Positions 37,649 through 48,954 of a stretch of 64,000 nucleotides of DNA are shown here, one piece after another. Positions within the stretch are counted from its first letter, which is position 1; the number at the start of each line of letters is the position of its first letter. The notes beneath the pieces are model-generated. The model ran no database searches, had not been told where the DNA came from, and saw only the letters and a list, made by a program, of their open reading frames with translations. Position numbers and translations under genes: made by a program. The stretch spans positions 124,001-188,000 of the forward strand of contig CAWETN010000010.1 in the NCBI GenBank assembly GCA_963812075.1, read 5' to 3'. This stretch comes from JAMXLO01 sp963812075. GTDB taxonomy: Bacteria > Pseudomonadota > Alphaproteobacteria > Acetobacterales > Acetobacteraceae.

Positions 37649-38029
37649 TTATCGCTGTGGCGACGATCTACTCTGGGCGGCTGACGACCCATACGCCTTG
37701 CCGCTTCCAGGGCTGGTAGCGCCTGTGTCAGTGGTCCCGTCCGCGGTGCCACTCCCAGTACCGGCGTTAGGCGCCATCCCCGATGAATAACCGGTATGGG
37801 GAGAGGCCGCAGCGCCAGGATTGTCGTCCCGAGCCGCGTTGGATCCGAGCCGATTGTTGCCGTCATGGCTGGACGTATTCGGCGAGCTCATGAGCGGAGA
37901 TGTCGGCGTGGTGGTCACTGCCTGGCCCGAGTTGCGGCTGGCATCATTACCGGCTGTTGCGGCGGCAGCGGAACCAGCCAGGCTGGCCAACAGAAGGGCC
38001 GCGGAACAACATGTTCGTATGGACGTCAT
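37649..38029 (-). CDS. Small exported Ser/Thr/Gly-rich protein
   Basis: A 126-residue protein starting MTSIRTCCSAALLLASLAGSAAAA, a clear Sec signal peptide, followed by a low-complexity Ser/Thr/Asn/Gly-rich chain with no recognisable domain. The start at 38029 places the signal at the N-terminus and has GAGGAGG upstream. It is probably a disordered periplasmic or surface protein. I do not recognise a family. Confidence 0.6.
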   Translation of the reverse strand: MTSIRTCCSAALLLASLAGSAAAATAGNDASRNSGQAVTTTPTSPLMSSPNTSSHDGNNRLGSNAARDDNPGAAASPHTGYSSGMAPNAGTGSGTADGTTDTGATSPGSGKAYGSSAAQSRSSPQR

Positions 38030-38085
38030 GCTCGTGTCCTCCTCTATACCTGGAGAACGTCGCCGACACCGAGGAGATCCGCCGT

Positions 38086-38439
38086 TCACGCAGATAAGAG
38101 CCTCAGGGCGGCGACTGCCCCCGCCTTTCCAACGATAGGGCTCGCGGTCGTGCTTGCCGCGACCGAGAGGCTGCGAAACCGCCCGCCGCGTTGATGTGCG
38201 CCTGGCGCCCCCCGGTCAGCCTCGACTCCAACCTTTGCGCAGCCGTTGCCACAGGAGTGTGCATCGACGCTGAGGTGAACGACGCGGTGGTCGCTCTTCC
38301 AAACCTCGACAGCACCAGCCGATCGTTCAAGGAGCGAGCGAGCCGCGCGCACCGCCGCAGCATCCGAACCGCACTCGATGGAATAACCGGCCGTAAAGTG
38401 GTCGGACGGATCAAGCAGGTAAACGCGATAATGGGCCAT
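38086..38439 (-). CDS. Small hypothetical protein
   Basis: A 117-residue protein. The first 57 residues (MAHYRVYLLDPSDHFTAGYSI...EVWKSDHRVVHLSV) look like a small cytoplasmic family in which a short protein ends near that point (a pattern I have met in alphaproteobacteria). The remaining 60 residues are basic/Ala-rich without order, as if the original stop were lost. I do not know a function. An in-frame ATG at 38445 would add two residues. Confidence 0.5.
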   Translation of the reverse strand: MAHYRVYLLDPSDHFTAGYSIECGSDAAAVRAARSLLERSAGAVEVWKSDHRVVHLSVDAHSCGNGCAKVGVEADRGAPGAHQRGGRFRSLSVAASTTASPIVGKAGAVAALRLLSA

Positions 38440-38615
38440 GGTCAAAAACGCATGATCGGAGGCTCGGTTGCGCCGTTGGGGTGACGAATCTCCCCGTGCG
38501 GCGCGGTTCTGCCCGGTGCAGGCTTCCTTGCCGACCGATCCTCCCGCTGTCTCGCAGCAGCCCCTGCACCACGAGACGGCCGTGGGTCAGCGTCTCGGCA
38601 GCTGACGCCGCGTGA

Positions 38616-38837
38616 TCAGTAGTCCGGCGTCGCCAACAGGGCACTCGGGGCCACTGGCGCACGGGCGGCTTGGACGTGGTCGGCACAGCGACGGAACTCA
38701 TACGGGGTGCCACAGTTCGTCGGCTGGAGTTGCCCAAAGGGGCCAGAGCTGCATCCGCCCAGACAAAGCGCCATCAATACAGCAGCGACCAGCGAGCGCG
38801 TTGGGGGCAGCACGGGAGAGCCTCCTGCGATGTGCAT
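38616..38837 (-). CDS. Small putative lipoprotein
   Basis: A 73-residue protein with hydrophobic signal SLVAAVLMALCLGGC, lipobox LGGC, then a short mature part (SSGPFGQLQPTNCGTPYEFRRC) with two further Cys. The start at 38837 is chosen for the signal peptide; the longer frame begins at 38903. Unknown function. It is one of a group of small envelope genes here. Confidence 0.55.
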   Translation of the reverse strand: MHIAGGSPVLPPTRSLVAAVLMALCLGGCSSGPFGQLQPTNCGTPYEFRRCADHVQAARAPVAPSALLATPDY

Positions 38838-39008
38838 CGAAGCGCTATTGGTGGCGGCACGGTTGCCCGGTTGGGAATCACCTCTCGGCGACCGCCTCCC
38901 CATGCCAGCCCGAAGTCTGAGCGGGCTTTTGCTACTGAGGTGCTTGCCTTGGGAGACTGCACACCGAATCGGCCGGCGTGACGGAGGGCGAACCGTCGCC
39001 GTGGCGGT

Positions 39009-39287
39009 TCAATGCCGGGGCGTGCCGCCTCCCACGCCGAACTCGGACCAGACCGCTCCGTTCATCCGAAGCACCATGGTGCCGGGCGCCGGCGCGGCAA
39101 CGGGACCCGGCAGCGTGGCCGCCTGGTAGTTGTTGTTGCTGTTCGCGGAGGCGCCGTCGTTCGCCACAACGCGTTGTTGCATCGCCGGCACCGCGACCGT
39201 CGAGGTCACCGGTGCCTGAACGCTGTCGCATCCGACCAGCGCGACGCTTGCGCCAATGGCGGCGCCGACCAACACGAACCTGGGCAT
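39009..39287 (-). CDS. Small putative lipoprotein
   Basis: A 92-residue protein with signal MPRFVLVGAAIGASVALVGC (lipobox LVGC), followed by Ala/Val/Asn-rich sequence and a C-terminal MVLRMNGAVWSEFGVGGG. There is a good GGAGAGG-like site upstream. No known family recognised. Confidence 0.65.
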   Translation of the reverse strand: MPRFVLVGAAIGASVALVGCDSVQAPVTSTVAVPAMQQRVVANDGASANSNNNYQAATLPGPVAAPAPGTMVLRMNGAVWSEFGVGGGTPRH

Positions 39288-39428
39288 CCAATTCCCCTCT
39301 CCTCTGTCCTACCGGCTCACCTCGTGAGCCGTTCGGCAGGAGCCGTGCCCTCGTTCCCCGATCGTGGGTGGTTTGGCAAGTCCTGTCGGACCGTCTGCGG
39401 CCTGGGCCGCATCATCGCCCTGCCGTTG

Positions 39429-41060
39429 TCAGGTCACCACATCCGGCCGCTGCCGCCCCGTGTGCCGACGAATGCCGGCCAATTCGTCGGCCGCCGCCGC
39501 CAGGTCCGAGAGGACCGCCTGCGTATCGTCGTTCAGCTTTGCGGCGTCGGGTTCGAACCGCTCGATATAGACCCGCAGCGTCGCGCCGGTCGTGCCGGTA
39601 CCTGAAAGGCGGTAGACGATGCGTGCGTTGTCGGCGAAGACGATGCGGACGCCCTGACGTGCGCTGGTCGAGTCATCCACCGGATCGTGGTAGGAGAAAT
39701 CGTCAGCCGCGGCGACTTCGCGCCCCATGATCCGCTGGCCCGGGAGCGCCTCGAGCCTCTCGCGCAGGCGGGATATGAGACCTGCCGCCGCATCCGCGTC
39801 CACCTCCTCGTAGTCGTGCCGCGTGTAATAGTCCCGCCCGTAGATGCGCCAATGCTCGCGCACGATATCGGCCACCGGTTGACGCCGCCGGGCGAGGATG
39901 TTCAGCCACAGCAGCACGGCCCACAGCCCGTCCTTCTCCCGCACATGGTCCGAGCCGGTTCCGGCGCTCTCCTCGCCGCAGATGGTCACCAGTCCCGCAT
40001 CGAGCAGGTTGCCGAAGAACTTCCAGCCGGTCGGCGTCTCGTAGCAGCGGACGCCGAGACGGTCGGCGACGCGATCCGCGGCGCGGCTGGTCGGCATCGA
40101 GCGGGCGATGCCCTTCGGGCCGTCGCGATAGCCGGGTGCCAGATGCATGTTGGCCGCGAGCACGGCGAGGCTGTCCGACGGCGTGACGAACAGGCCGCGG
40201 CCGATGATGAGATTGCGGTCGCCGTCACCATCGGACGCGGCGCCGAGATCCGGCGCATCCGGACCCATCATCGCATCGTACAGGGCCCGTGCATGCACCA
40301 GGTTGGGATCCGGATGATGGCCGCCGAAATCCGGCAGCGGTTCAGCGTTCACCACGGTACCCTCGGGTGCTCCCAGCTCGCCCTCCAGGATCTCCTTCGC
40401 GTAAGGTCCGGTCACCGCGTGCATCGCGTCGTATCGCATGCGGAACCCGCTGCGGAACGCGTCGCGGATCGCAGCGAAATCGAACAGCTTCGCCATCAGC
40501 GCACGATAGTCGCTCACCGGATCGATGGTCTCGATGACCGCTTGGCCGAGACGCTGCTCTCCGGTCCTGTCGAGGTCGATGTCCGGCGCATCCAGCGTCC
40601 GATACTCACGGATCGACCTGGTCCGCGCGTAGATCGCCTCGGTGACGCGCTCCGGGGCCGGGCCGCCGTTGCCGATGTTGTATTTGATGCCGAAGTCGCC
40701 GTTCGCCCCGCCCGGATTGTGCGAGGCCGACAGGATGATGCCGCCGAAGCTGCGTCGTGCCCGGATGACGCAGGATGCAGCGGGTGTGGACAGCAATCCG
40801 CCGCGGCCGACCAGAACGCGGCCGAAGCCGTTGGCGGCCGCCATGCGCAGGATGACCTGGATCGCTTCGCGATTGTGATAGCGGCCGTCGCCGCCGACCA
40901 CCAGCGTCCCGCCCTGGAACCCCTGCAGGCTGTCGAACACCGACTGCACGAAGTTCTCGAGGTAGCGCGGGCGCTGGAACTCCGATACGCGCTTGCGGAG
41001 CCCCGAAGTTCCGGGCTTCTGTCCTTCGAAGGGCTCGGTGGCCACGACATTGACGTTCAC
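39429..41060 (-). CDS. pgm: Phosphoglucomutase, alpha-D-glucose phosphate-specific
   Basis: A 543-residue enzyme interconverting glucose 1-phosphate and glucose 6-phosphate. KPGTSGLRKRV is at the substrate entrance, the phospho-Ser is in IILSASHNPGGANGDFGIK, the metal loop is GAASDGDGDRNLI, the sugar-binding loop is ICGEESAGTGSDHVREKDGLWAVL, and the phosphate-binding loop is YRLSGTGTTGATLRVY. Length and frame are normal. It would feed glycogen, exopolysaccharide or trehalose pathways; none of those genes is in the window. Confidence 0.95.
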   Translation of the reverse strand: MNVNVVATEPFEGQKPGTSGLRKRVSEFQRPRYLENFVQSVFDSLQGFQGGTLVVGGDGRYHNREAIQVILRMAAANGFGRVLVGRGGLLSTPAASCVIRARRSFGGIILSASHNPGGANGDFGIKYNIGNGGPAPERVTEAIYARTRSIREYRTLDAPDIDLDRTGEQRLGQAVIETIDPVSDYRALMAKLFDFAAIRDAFRSGFRMRYDAMHAVTGPYAKEILEGELGAPEGTVVNAEPLPDFGGHHPDPNLVHARALYDAMMGPDAPDLGAASDGDGDRNLIIGRGLFVTPSDSLAVLAANMHLAPGYRDGPKGIARSMPTSRAADRVADRLGVRCYETPTGWKFFGNLLDAGLVTICGEESAGTGSDHVREKDGLWAVLLWLNILARRRQPVADIVREHWRIYGRDYYTRHDYEEVDADAAAGLISRLRERLEALPGQRIMGREVAAADDFSYHDPVDDSTSARQGVRIVFADNARIVYRLSGTGTTGATLRVYIERFEPDAAKLNDDTQAVLSDLAAAADELAGIRRHTGRQRPDVVT

Positions 41061-41508
41061 TCTCCGCTCCTCCGTTCCAATTCAAACATTTCCTCGGGAA
41101 ACGCCTGTGCGCTGCCCTGTCGGTCAGGGCCGGGATTGCGCCAAGGCGAGTCGTTTACGCCCGGTCGACGTTCATTGCCGTTCCGTTGCGGAGAGGCCGG
41201 GTCAACGTTCCCGCGCCGGGAGGTTATGTCGCGATCTTCAACCGTGTCCACCGGCCGATTACGATGCCCAAGGCCGGTTCGGCGCGTCTGGCGCGCGGCG
41301 GTTGAGCCGCCGGATTGCTGACATGCGCAATGCAGCATACGCGGCGGCAGGGCATGATTTGCCGCTGCCGCCAGCGGACAGGTCCCAGGCCGCTCCCACA
41401 AGGCCGGCGGTATCGCTTGATCTGCCGCCATCCGACCCACCGGTGATGTGCACCACGGACGCTATCCTGTTACGCTGGCACGCCGAACCAGCCGCACGGA
41501 GGAAGCGC
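41061..41508. other. Intergenic region without a recognisable gene
   Basis: 448 bases between divergent pgm and the CMD gene. I see no conserved ORF, RNA gene or clear repeat. It must contain both promoters; I could not place one with confidence. Short inverted pairs such as GGCGGTTGAGCCGCC are present. Confidence 0.5.
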
Positions 41509-42057
41509 ATGGCGCGCGTGCCGTATCTCGAGACGTCGGACCTGTCCGCCGAGAACCAGGACCTGCTGAAACGCCGGATCAGCCTGTTCCAGGCGCTGGT
41601 GAATTCCCCGGACGCGGCACGTGCGTTCGGTGGCCTGGGCACGTTCATCCGCTATGGTAGCAAGCTCGATCCGCGATTGCGCGAGCTGGCGATCCTGCAG
41701 GTCGGCTGGCTGGCGCGTTCGCCGTACGAGTGGTCCCACCACGTCAAGCTGGGCCATGATTTCGGCGTGACGGACGACGATGTTCGCGCGCTGATCGACG
41801 ACACGGCCGGCAAGGCTACGAAGCTTGACGCTCTGGCAAAGACGGTATTGCGCGCGGCGCGCGAAATGACGCAGGAAGGGGCGATGACCGACGCCACCTT
41901 CGCCACGCTGCGCGACGCGCTTGGCAACGAGCAGATCGTCGATCTGACGATAACCATCGCGTTCTACAATGCGGTGGTGCGCGTGCTCGCGACCCTGCAG
42001 ATCGACGTCGAGGACGACTACATGCCGTATCTGCGGCAGTTTCCGCTGCCAGCCTGA
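41509..42057 (+). CDS. Carboxymuconolactone decarboxylase (CMD/AhpD-like) family protein
   Basis: A 182-residue all-helical protein of the CMD fold. Features are RISLFQALVNSPDAARAF, LDPRLRELAILQVGWLARSPYEWSHHVKLGHDFGV and FYNAVVRVLATLQIDV. Many such proteins are peroxidase-like or gamma-CMD enzymes; here the CxxC of AhpD is missing (the segment reads SPYEWSHH), so a thiol peroxidase role is unlikely. The start at 41509 follows GGAGGAAG. It is 12 bases before ald. Confidence 0.85.
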   Translation: MARVPYLETSDLSAENQDLLKRRISLFQALVNSPDAARAFGGLGTFIRYGSKLDPRLRELAILQVGWLARSPYEWSHHVKLGHDFGVTDDDVRALIDDTAGKATKLDALAKTVLRAAREMTQEGAMTDATFATLRDALGNEQIVDLTITIAFYNAVVRVLATLQIDVEDDYMPYLRQFPLPA

Positions 42058-42069
42058 CAGGAGGTTCGC

Positions 42070-43188
<1,119 letters not shown>

Positions 43189-43194
43189 CCGAAC

Positions 43195-43842
43195 CTACCC
43201 GCGTCCGGCGGGCTGCCCGTAGCTTCGATACCGCTCGTGCGCCGCCCGCATCTCGTCCGCGGTCAGCAGCCGTACGGCTCCCGCCGCCCGCGCCAGCAGA
43301 TACTGCCGGCACAGCGTCTCCAGCACGCAGGCCGCGTTCAGGGCCTGCGCCGCATTCGGCGCGTGCACGATCATGCCGTGGTTGGCCAGCAGGCACGCGC
43401 TGCGTCCGGTCAGCGCTGCCACTGCAAGCCGCGCCAGTTCCGGCGTGCCGAACGTGACGTAGGGCGCGCAACGCACATCGTCGCCGCCGAAGTTCGCCAC
43501 CATGTAGTGGAACGGCGGCAGCCCCTCGTTCAGACAGGCGAGCGCGGTGCAGGCGTCGGCGTGCGTGTGCACCACGCACTGCGCCTGGGGATAGGCCAGG
43601 TAGATCGCCGCATGCATCGCCCATTCGCTCGACGGCGCCTGGTTGCCTTTCACGTCACCCGCCAACGTCATGGCGACGAGCCCGCCTGCGTCCACCGTCT
43701 CGGCCGAGCAGCCTGACGGCGTGACGAGCATCCCGGTTCGCGTGCGGTGGCTGACATTGCCGGAACTGCCCGCGATCAGGCCGCGGCGGCCGACCTCGCG
43801 ATAGGCCGCCACGACATCCTTGCGCGCCTGCGCGTCGCTCAC
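43195..43842 (-). CDS. Class II aldolase/adducin family protein
   Basis: A 215-residue Zn-dependent aldolase-like protein. It has GLIAGSSGNVSHRT with the phosphate-binding loop, the catalytic Glu in SSEWAMHAAIY, Zn-binding VVHTHADACTALA (HTH) and ACLLANHGMIVH. Fuculose-phosphate aldolase, ribulose-phosphate epimerase-like or methylthioribulose dehydratase activities cannot be told apart. The GTG start at 43842 overlaps the stop of the MDR dehydrogenase (GTGA), so they act together. Confidence 0.87.
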   Translation of the reverse strand: MSDAQARKDVVAAYREVGRRGLIAGSSGNVSHRTRTGMLVTPSGCSAETVDAGGLVAMTLAGDVKGNQAPSSEWAMHAAIYLAYPQAQCVVHTHADACTALACLNEGLPPFHYMVANFGGDDVRCAPYVTFGTPELARLAVAALTGRSACLLANHGMIVHAPNAAQALNAACVLETLCRQYLLARAAGAVRLLTADEMRAAHERYRSYGQPAGRG

Positions 43843-44891
43843 ATCAGGAACACGCCCTTGCCGTCGGCCTGGTGGTCGAACAGCTTGTACGCCTCTTCCG
43901 CCTGATCGAGCTTCCAGCGGTGAGTGAACAGCGCATCGACGTCGATCTTGCGCTCGACGCAGAACGTCGCGCACTCAGCCTGGATGATGTTGGAGAACGT
44001 CCACGACGCGAGCAGCGTCATCTGCCGGCGCAGCAGCATCGGGCTGACATCGATCTTCACGTCGCCGCCCTCGCCGACGAAGCACATCGTGCCCCACACC
44101 TTGGTGCTGCGGATCGCGTTCGCCCGCGCCTCGGGATTGCTGGACGTGTCGAGCGACAGGTCGGCGTAGCGCCCGTGCGTCAGCTCCTTGATCGCCGCAA
44201 CCGGATCGTTCGAGCCGGGGTCTACCACCTCGTCCGCGCCGAATTGCCTGGCGCGCTCCAGTCTCTGCGGGTTGATGTCGAGCGCGATCACGCGCGCGCC
44301 CATCGCCTTGGCGAACTGCGTGCCGGCGAGCCCCACGGGACCCTGGCCGAAGATCGCTATCGTGTCGTTGCCGGACAGGCGCATCCGCCGCAGCGCGCTG
44401 TACGCCGTGCCGGACCCACACGAGATCGCCGCACCGGCGGAGAACGTCAGCTCATCGGCCAGCGGCACCAGCGTGTTGGCCGGCACCTTCAGATACTGTG
44501 CGTGGCCGCCATGCGAGTTGCTGCCGTACACCTTCACCGGGACCTCCTGGCAGAGCTGCTGCCAGCCGGAGCGACAGTGGTTGCACTGCGTGCAGCCCTG
44601 GTAGTGGTGGACCATCACGCGTTGACCGACGCGCGCCTCCTTCTCGGAGACGCCGGTCCCGACCGCCGCCACCACGCCGCACGGTTCGTGGCCGGCAATC
44701 ACCGGATCGGGGTTCTGCGGGAAGCCGGTGGCCTGGCGCGTCTGTCCCTTCGGGCGGCGGTACTGGTGCAGGTCGCTGCCGCACATGCCTGAGGCCTTCA
44801 TCTCGACCACCACCTCGTCCGGGCCCGGCGTGGGGTCGGGGAACTCCATCATCTCCAGCTCACGTCCGCCGGTGAACACGACACCACGCAT
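43839..44891 (-). CDS. Zinc-dependent alcohol dehydrogenase (MDR family)
   Basis: A 350-residue medium-chain dehydrogenase. Catalytic Zn ligands are in KASGMCGSDLHQY and AGHEPCGVV; structural-zinc-like cysteines lie in CTQCNHCRSGWQQLC; the NAD motif is AIFGQGPVGLAGTQFAK. Threonine/sorbitol-dehydrogenase-like. Coupled to the class II aldolase downstream, it suggests oxidation of a polyol or hydroxy acid followed by retro-aldol cleavage; the substrate is unknown. Confidence 0.9.
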   Translation of the reverse strand: MRGVVFTGGRELEMMEFPDPTPGPDEVVVEMKASGMCGSDLHQYRRPKGQTRQATGFPQNPDPVIAGHEPCGVVAAVGTGVSEKEARVGQRVMVHHYQGCTQCNHCRSGWQQLCQEVPVKVYGSNSHGGHAQYLKVPANTLVPLADELTFSAGAAISCGSGTAYSALRRMRLSGNDTIAIFGQGPVGLAGTQFAKAMGARVIALDINPQRLERARQFGADEVVDPGSNDPVAAIKELTHGRYADLSLDTSSNPEARANAIRSTKVWGTMCFVGEGGDVKIDVSPMLLRRQMTLLASWTFSNIIQAECATFCVERKIDVDALFTHRWKLDQAEEAYKLFDHQADGKGVFLM

Positions 44892-45080
44892 GGTTCCCTC
44901 CTGCCGAATTGGATGACAGCGTAGCGCTGTATCCCGCTGCCGCGAAGCGGGGAGCGGGGGTTCCAGCCTTGCACTCGGCGGGAGGTCGCCGCGGCCGGTG
45001 CGCCGTACGGGCGATCAGTGCTGCGGAGGTCGCGCTCTCGTACTCGTCGATGGCAGATGCGCTCGTTCCGCAGCCGGCCC

Positions 45081-45731
45081 TCAGGCCGCCAGTTTCAGCT
45101 CCGGCGCCACGGTGAATGCTGCTTCGGTCTTCGAGCGGATCTCCTGCACGGTGACCTCGGGCGCGATGTCCACCAGGCGCAGCCCGCCCTCGCCCACCTC
45201 GAACACGCCGAGATCGGTGATCACCAGGTTCACCACGCCGGCCCCGGTCAGCGGCAGGTTGCAGCGCGTCAGCAGCTTGGGCTTGCCGCCGGCGGTATGC
45301 TCCATCAGCACCACCACCCGCTTCACTCCGGCCACCAGATCCATCGCCCCACCCATCCCCTTCACCATCTTGCCGGGGATCATCCAGTTGGCGAGATCGC
45401 CGTTCTCGGCCACCTGCAGCGCGCCCAGGATCGAGATGTCGATATGCCCGCCGCGCACCATCGCGAAGCTGGCGGCGCTGTCGAAGAAGCTGGTGGTCGG
45501 CAGCTCGGTGACCGTCTGCTTGCCGGCATTGATCAGGTCGGGATCCTCGTCGCCCTCGAACGGGAACGGCCCCATGCCCAGCATGCCGTTCTCCGAGTGC
45601 AGCTGGATCGACATCCCCTCCGGGATATGGTTGGCCACCAATGTCGGGATGCCAATACCCAGGTTGACATAGAACCCGTCGCGCAACTCGCGCGCGGCCC
45701 GGGCGGCCATCTGATCGCGGGTCCACGGCAT
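45081..45731 (-). CDS. CoA transferase subunit B (SCOT-type)
   Basis: A 216-residue beta subunit of 3-oxoacid CoA-transferase. VNLGIGIPTLVANHIPEG and the catalytic glutamate in LHSENGMLGMGPFP are diagnostic; KMVKGMGGAMDLVAG and GVFEVGEGGLRLVDIAP follow. It lies 11 bases after the alpha subunit. Acetoacetyl-CoA/succinyl-CoA exchange is the likely reaction; acetate or adipate variants exist. Confidence 0.92.
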   Translation of the reverse strand: MPWTRDQMAARAARELRDGFYVNLGIGIPTLVANHIPEGMSIQLHSENGMLGMGPFPFEGDEDPDLINAGKQTVTELPTTSFFDSAASFAMVRGGHIDISILGALQVAENGDLANWMIPGKMVKGMGGAMDLVAGVKRVVVLMEHTAGGKPKLLTRCNLPLTGAGVVNLVITDLGVFEVGEGGLRLVDIAPEVTVQEIRSKTEAAFTVAPELKLAA

Positions 45732-45742
45732 CGCCTGCCTCC

Positions 45743-46449
45743 TCAATAGCGTTTGCGCACGGTGCGCTGTTCGATCCGCTTTTCCACGCTTTCGAGCGGC
45801 ACGATGCGATTGACGAAGATGCCGGGCGTGATGATGTGGTCGGGATCGATCTGGCCCTGATCGACCAGATCCTCCACCTCGACCACAACCTGGTCCGCCG
45901 CGGTCGCCATGATCGGATTGAAGTTGCGCGCGGTCTTCCGATAGATCAGGTTGCCCTCGCGGTCTGCCTTCCAGGCATGGACCACCGCCAGGTCCGCGCG
46001 CAGGCCGCGCTCCAGCACGTAGGTGCGACCATCGAAGTCCTTGGTCTCCTTGCCCTCGGCGATCTGCGTGCCGGTGCCGGTCGCGGTGTAGAAGCCGGGA
46101 ATACCGGCGCCGCCCGCGCGAATGCGTTCCGCGAGCGTCCCTGGGGGTTGAACTCGATCTCCAGTTCGCCGGCGAGATACTGCTGCGCGAAGGTGGCGTT
46201 CTCGCCAACATATGAACTGATCATCTTCTTCACCTGGCGCGTCTGCAGCAGCACGCCCAGCCCGACGTCATCGATGCCCGCGTTGTTGGATACGATGGTG
46301 AGGCCCTTGACGCCGCTTTCCCGGATGGCGTCGATCAGTGCCGCCGGAATGCCGCACAGGCCGAACCCGCCCGACATGACCATCATGTCGTCGCGCAGCA
46401 ACCCGGCCAGCGCGGTGCGGGCATCGGGATAGACCTTGTTGACCGCCAT
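45743..46449 (-). CDS. CoA transferase subunit A, one -1 frameshift
   Basis: The alpha subunit. MAVNKVYPDARTALAGLLRDDMMVMSGGFGLCGIPAALIDA and SNNAGIDDVGLGVLL are in the first frame. Near 46138 one base appears missing in the FNPQGTLAERIRAGGAG region. The rest (FYTATGTGTQIAEGKE, AWKADREGNLIYRKTARNFNP, TPGIFVNRIV) follows in a second frame. Repaired length is 235 residues, normal for ScoA. The pair supports ketone-body or acetoacetate use. Confidence 0.9.
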
Positions 46450-46502
46450 CGCATCCCTCCTGCGCCGCACGGTGCCATCGGCACGGCGCGCGAAGCAAGG
46501 GC

Positions 46503-46730
46503 CTAGCGACGCGTCAGTTCGGCGTGGATTTCGGCGGCGAGTTCGGGGTTCGCACGGCGGATCTGGCTGGCCCGAAGACTCGCCGCGATCCCTGGATGCC
46601 GTTGCATCTGCCAGAACTCGAGAAACAGCAGGTCTGCCGCCGCTGCCTCGTCTCGGATCGTACGCAGCGCGCGACGGAGCGCCTCGGTACGTGGGCCGCT
46701 GAGTTCTCCAGCATCGCTTTCCATGGACAT
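46503..46730 (-). CDS. Small helical hypothetical protein
   Basis: A 75-residue charged, fully helical protein (ALRRALRTIRDEAAAADLLFLEFWQMQRHPGIAASLRASQIRRANPELAAEIHAEL). No signal, no domain recognised. It could be a small regulator or simply an unrecognised family. Downstream of the oligopeptide operon and upstream of the CoA transferase on the same strand. Confidence 0.5.
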   Translation of the reverse strand: MSMESDAGELSGPRTEALRRALRTIRDEAAAADLLFLEFWQMQRHPGIAASLRASQIRRANPELAAEIHAELTRR

Positions 46731-46749
46731 CCCTTCGAGAGCCCTGCGA

Positions 46750-46769
46750 CCGGGCAGTTAAGTGCCCGG
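46750..46769. terminator. Hairpin after the oligopeptide ABC genes
   Basis: CCGGGCA / TGCCCGG, a 7-bp stem with loop GTTAAG, lies between the end of the transporter operon (46889) and the small gene starting at 46730. There is no clear U-run; a weak terminator is possible. Confidence 0.4.
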
Positions 46770-46888
46770 CCGCCACCCCGCCAGGACATTTGGATGACGC
46801 TCCGGTTAATTAAAAGTGTGTGGAAAAGTTATTCCGCACACTGGTCCGTGCGCAGCCGGCCGGTAGTCGGTAATTTGATTTCGCCGCC

Positions 46889-48888
<2,000 letters not shown>

Positions 48889-48954
48889 CAAGGGCGCCGG
48901 AAGTTGAGAGGGCGGATTAACATGGCTTTTAGAGGTTTCATCCCATGATGCCAC

